Source: Aphanothece sp. CMT-3BRIN-NPC111 (GTDB lineage Bacteria; Cyanobacteriota; Cyanobacteriia; Cyanobacteriales; JAHHGU01). Taken from it: a DNA stretch of 64,000 bases. The translations under genes and the position numbers were made by a program. The stretch is from positions 140,743-204,742 of the forward strand of contig JAHHGU010000001.1 of the NCBI GenBank assembly GCA_019359765.1. The letters are read 5' to 3'. Shown piece after piece: positions 63,050 to 64,000 of the stretch. The notes under the pieces were generated by a model, which saw only the letters and a list, made by a program, of their open reading frames with translations, did no database searches and was not told the origin of the DNA. Each line of letters opens with the position of its first letter. The first letter of the stretch is position 1.

Positions 63050-64000
63050 TCAAACTGAGTTCTCTCCTGCCACCAAATCCCACAGCACATCAATTACATT
63101 CCCTACGCCTTCTGAATCCTGTTGCTGCTTAAGCCATTCGGCAACAGCAGGGGGAACATCACTGAAGATTTTGCCTAAGCGGTCCAACGCCCAGGCAGCA
63201 CTGTAACGCACCTGAGAGTTATCATCTTTGAGCAGTTCCAAGAGTGCTAGCAGTACCGCCTGTGAGTTGTCGCCTAACTCGACCAACGCCGAGGCAGCGC
63301 TGTAACGCACGTCAGAGTTATCATCTTTGAGCAGTTCCAGGAGTGCTTGCAGTACCGTCTCTGAGTTGTCGCCTAACTCGACCAACACCGAGGCAGCACT
63401 GGAACGCACCTCAGAGTTATCATCTTTGAGCAGTTCCAGGAGTGCTTGCAGTACCGTCTCTGAGTTGTCGCCTAACTCGACCAACACCGAGGCAGCACTG
63501 GAACGCACCTCAGAGTTATCATCTTTGAGCAGTTCCAGGAGTGCTTGCAGTACCGTCTCTGAGTTGTCGCCTAACTCGACCAACACCGAGGCAGCACTGG
63601 AACGCACCTCAGAGTTATCATCTTTGAGCAGTTCCAGGAGTGCTTGCAGTACCGTCTCTGAGTTTTTGCCTAAGCTGCCCAGTCCCCAGGCAGCACTGGA
63701 ACGCACCTCAGAGTCCTTATCTTTGAGCAGTTCCAGGAGTGCTAGCAGTACCGTCTCTGAGTTGTCGCCTAAGCTGACAAACGCCAAGGCAGCACTGGAA
63801 CGCACCTGAGAGTCCTTATCTTTGAGCAGTTCCAGGAGTGCTAGCAGTACCGTCTCTGAGTTGTCGCATAACTCGACCAACGCTAAGGCAGCACTGGAAC
63901 GCACCTGAGAGTCCTTATCTTTGAGCAGTTCCAGGAGTGCTAGCAGTACCGTCTCTGAGTTGTCGTCTAACTCGACCAACCCCCAGGCAGCACTGGAACG
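63050..64000 (-). CDS. HEAT-repeat protein (partial, open at right edge)
   Basis: The frame is open through position 64000, so the real start is outside the window. The visible 317 residues are about nine HEAT/PBS-lyase-like units of 33 residues, with a pattern such as NSETVLLALLELLKDKDS then QVRSSAALALVEL. Three units are identical at protein level and the DNA repeats every 99 bases. The last unit is divergent and ends in IDVLWDLVAGENSV. It forms an alpha-solenoid, probably a protein-interaction scaffold; an N-terminal catalytic domain may lie outside. Confidence 0.85.
   Translation of the reverse strand, partial: RSSAAWGLVELDDNSETVLLALLELLKDKDSQVRSSAALALVELCDNSETVLLALLELLKDKDSQVRSSAALAFVSLGDNSETVLLALLELLKDKDSEVRSSAAWGLGSLGKNSETVLQALLELLKDDNSEVRSSAASVLVELGDNSETVLQALLELLKDDNSEVRSSAASVLVELGDNSETVLQALLELLKDDNSEVRSSAASVLVELGDNSETVLQALLELLKDDNSDVRYSAASALVELGDNSQAVLLALLELLKDDNSQVRYSAAWALDRLGKIFSDVPPAVAEWLKQQQDSEGVGNVIDVLWDLVAGENSV

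Noticed and set aside
63327..63809. 160-codon plus-strand frame made of Ser-rich repeats
   Set aside because: Mirror of the HEAT repeats on the minus strand; its own period simply follows the 99-base unit.

Overview
The window is chromosomal DNA from a cyanobacterium, most likely a filamentous one. The evidence is photosystem I psaC, the ferredoxin-thioredoxin reductase variable chain, a tRNA-Leu(UAA) with a group I intron, a SigF-type sigma factor, many GCGATCGC (HIP1) octamers, and the short tandem and palindromic repeats typical of these genomes. I cannot name the species.

Layout. 1-81: end of the intron and 3' exon of tRNA-Leu. 187-4.5 kb: a large NACHT/HEAT protein and two small unknown genes. 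4.5-27.3 kb: mostly housekeeping genes. These are an ATP-grasp ligase, Uma2, Xaa-Pro aminopeptidase, an MBL-fold protein, glutamine amidotransferase, dgkA-ybeY-DUF3285, prfB with a programmed +1 frameshift, Bax inhibitor-like, sigF, YdcF, ftrV, PP2C, NfeD plus SPFH, a MraY/WecA-like transferase, WD40, a Fur/Zur regulator, purS-purQ and VTT-domain genes. 27.4-30.7 kb: a PLD-nuclease/SNF2-helicase protein. 31.2-41.4 kb: a one-strand RiPP cluster. It has a Nif11-leader precursor, radical SAM/SPASM enzyme, 2OG-oxygenase-like protein, GT9 glycosyltransferase, HExxH enzyme, tandem cNMP-binding protein, a shortened HlyD adaptor and a C39-peptidase ABC exporter. 41.5-47.4 kb: two related exported CHAT proteases, one next to a beta-barrel-like gene, plus a truncated YcaO and a second HExxH-like gene. 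48-50.3 kb: an IS200/IS605-type remnant and a Ro60 (TROVE) gene preceded by two tandem tRNA-mimic RNA modules. 50.6-53.5 kb: a second NACHT/HEAT protein. 54-59.2 kb: a TPR-CHAT protease, a small protein and a two-TM membrane protein in one operon, resembling CATRA conflict systems. 59.3-64 kb: glmS, psaC, hsp20 and a HEAT-repeat gene that runs off the right edge.

How the parts work together. The RiPP cluster is self-consistent: a double-Gly leader precursor, several tailoring enzymes, and an exporter whose peptidase should cut after Gly-Gly. The precursor core carries three Phe-x-(Glu/Asn/Gln) motifs, which suggests radical-SAM cyclophane crosslinks. From 41 to 59 kb the density of caspase-like (CHAT), STAND-NTPase (NACHT) and Ro60 genes suggests a conflict or stress-response island. 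The items I would follow first are the RiPP cluster, the two Y-RNA-like modules upstream of the TROVE gene, and the TPR-CHAT three-gene operon. All functional statements come from reading motifs by eye; no database search was possible.
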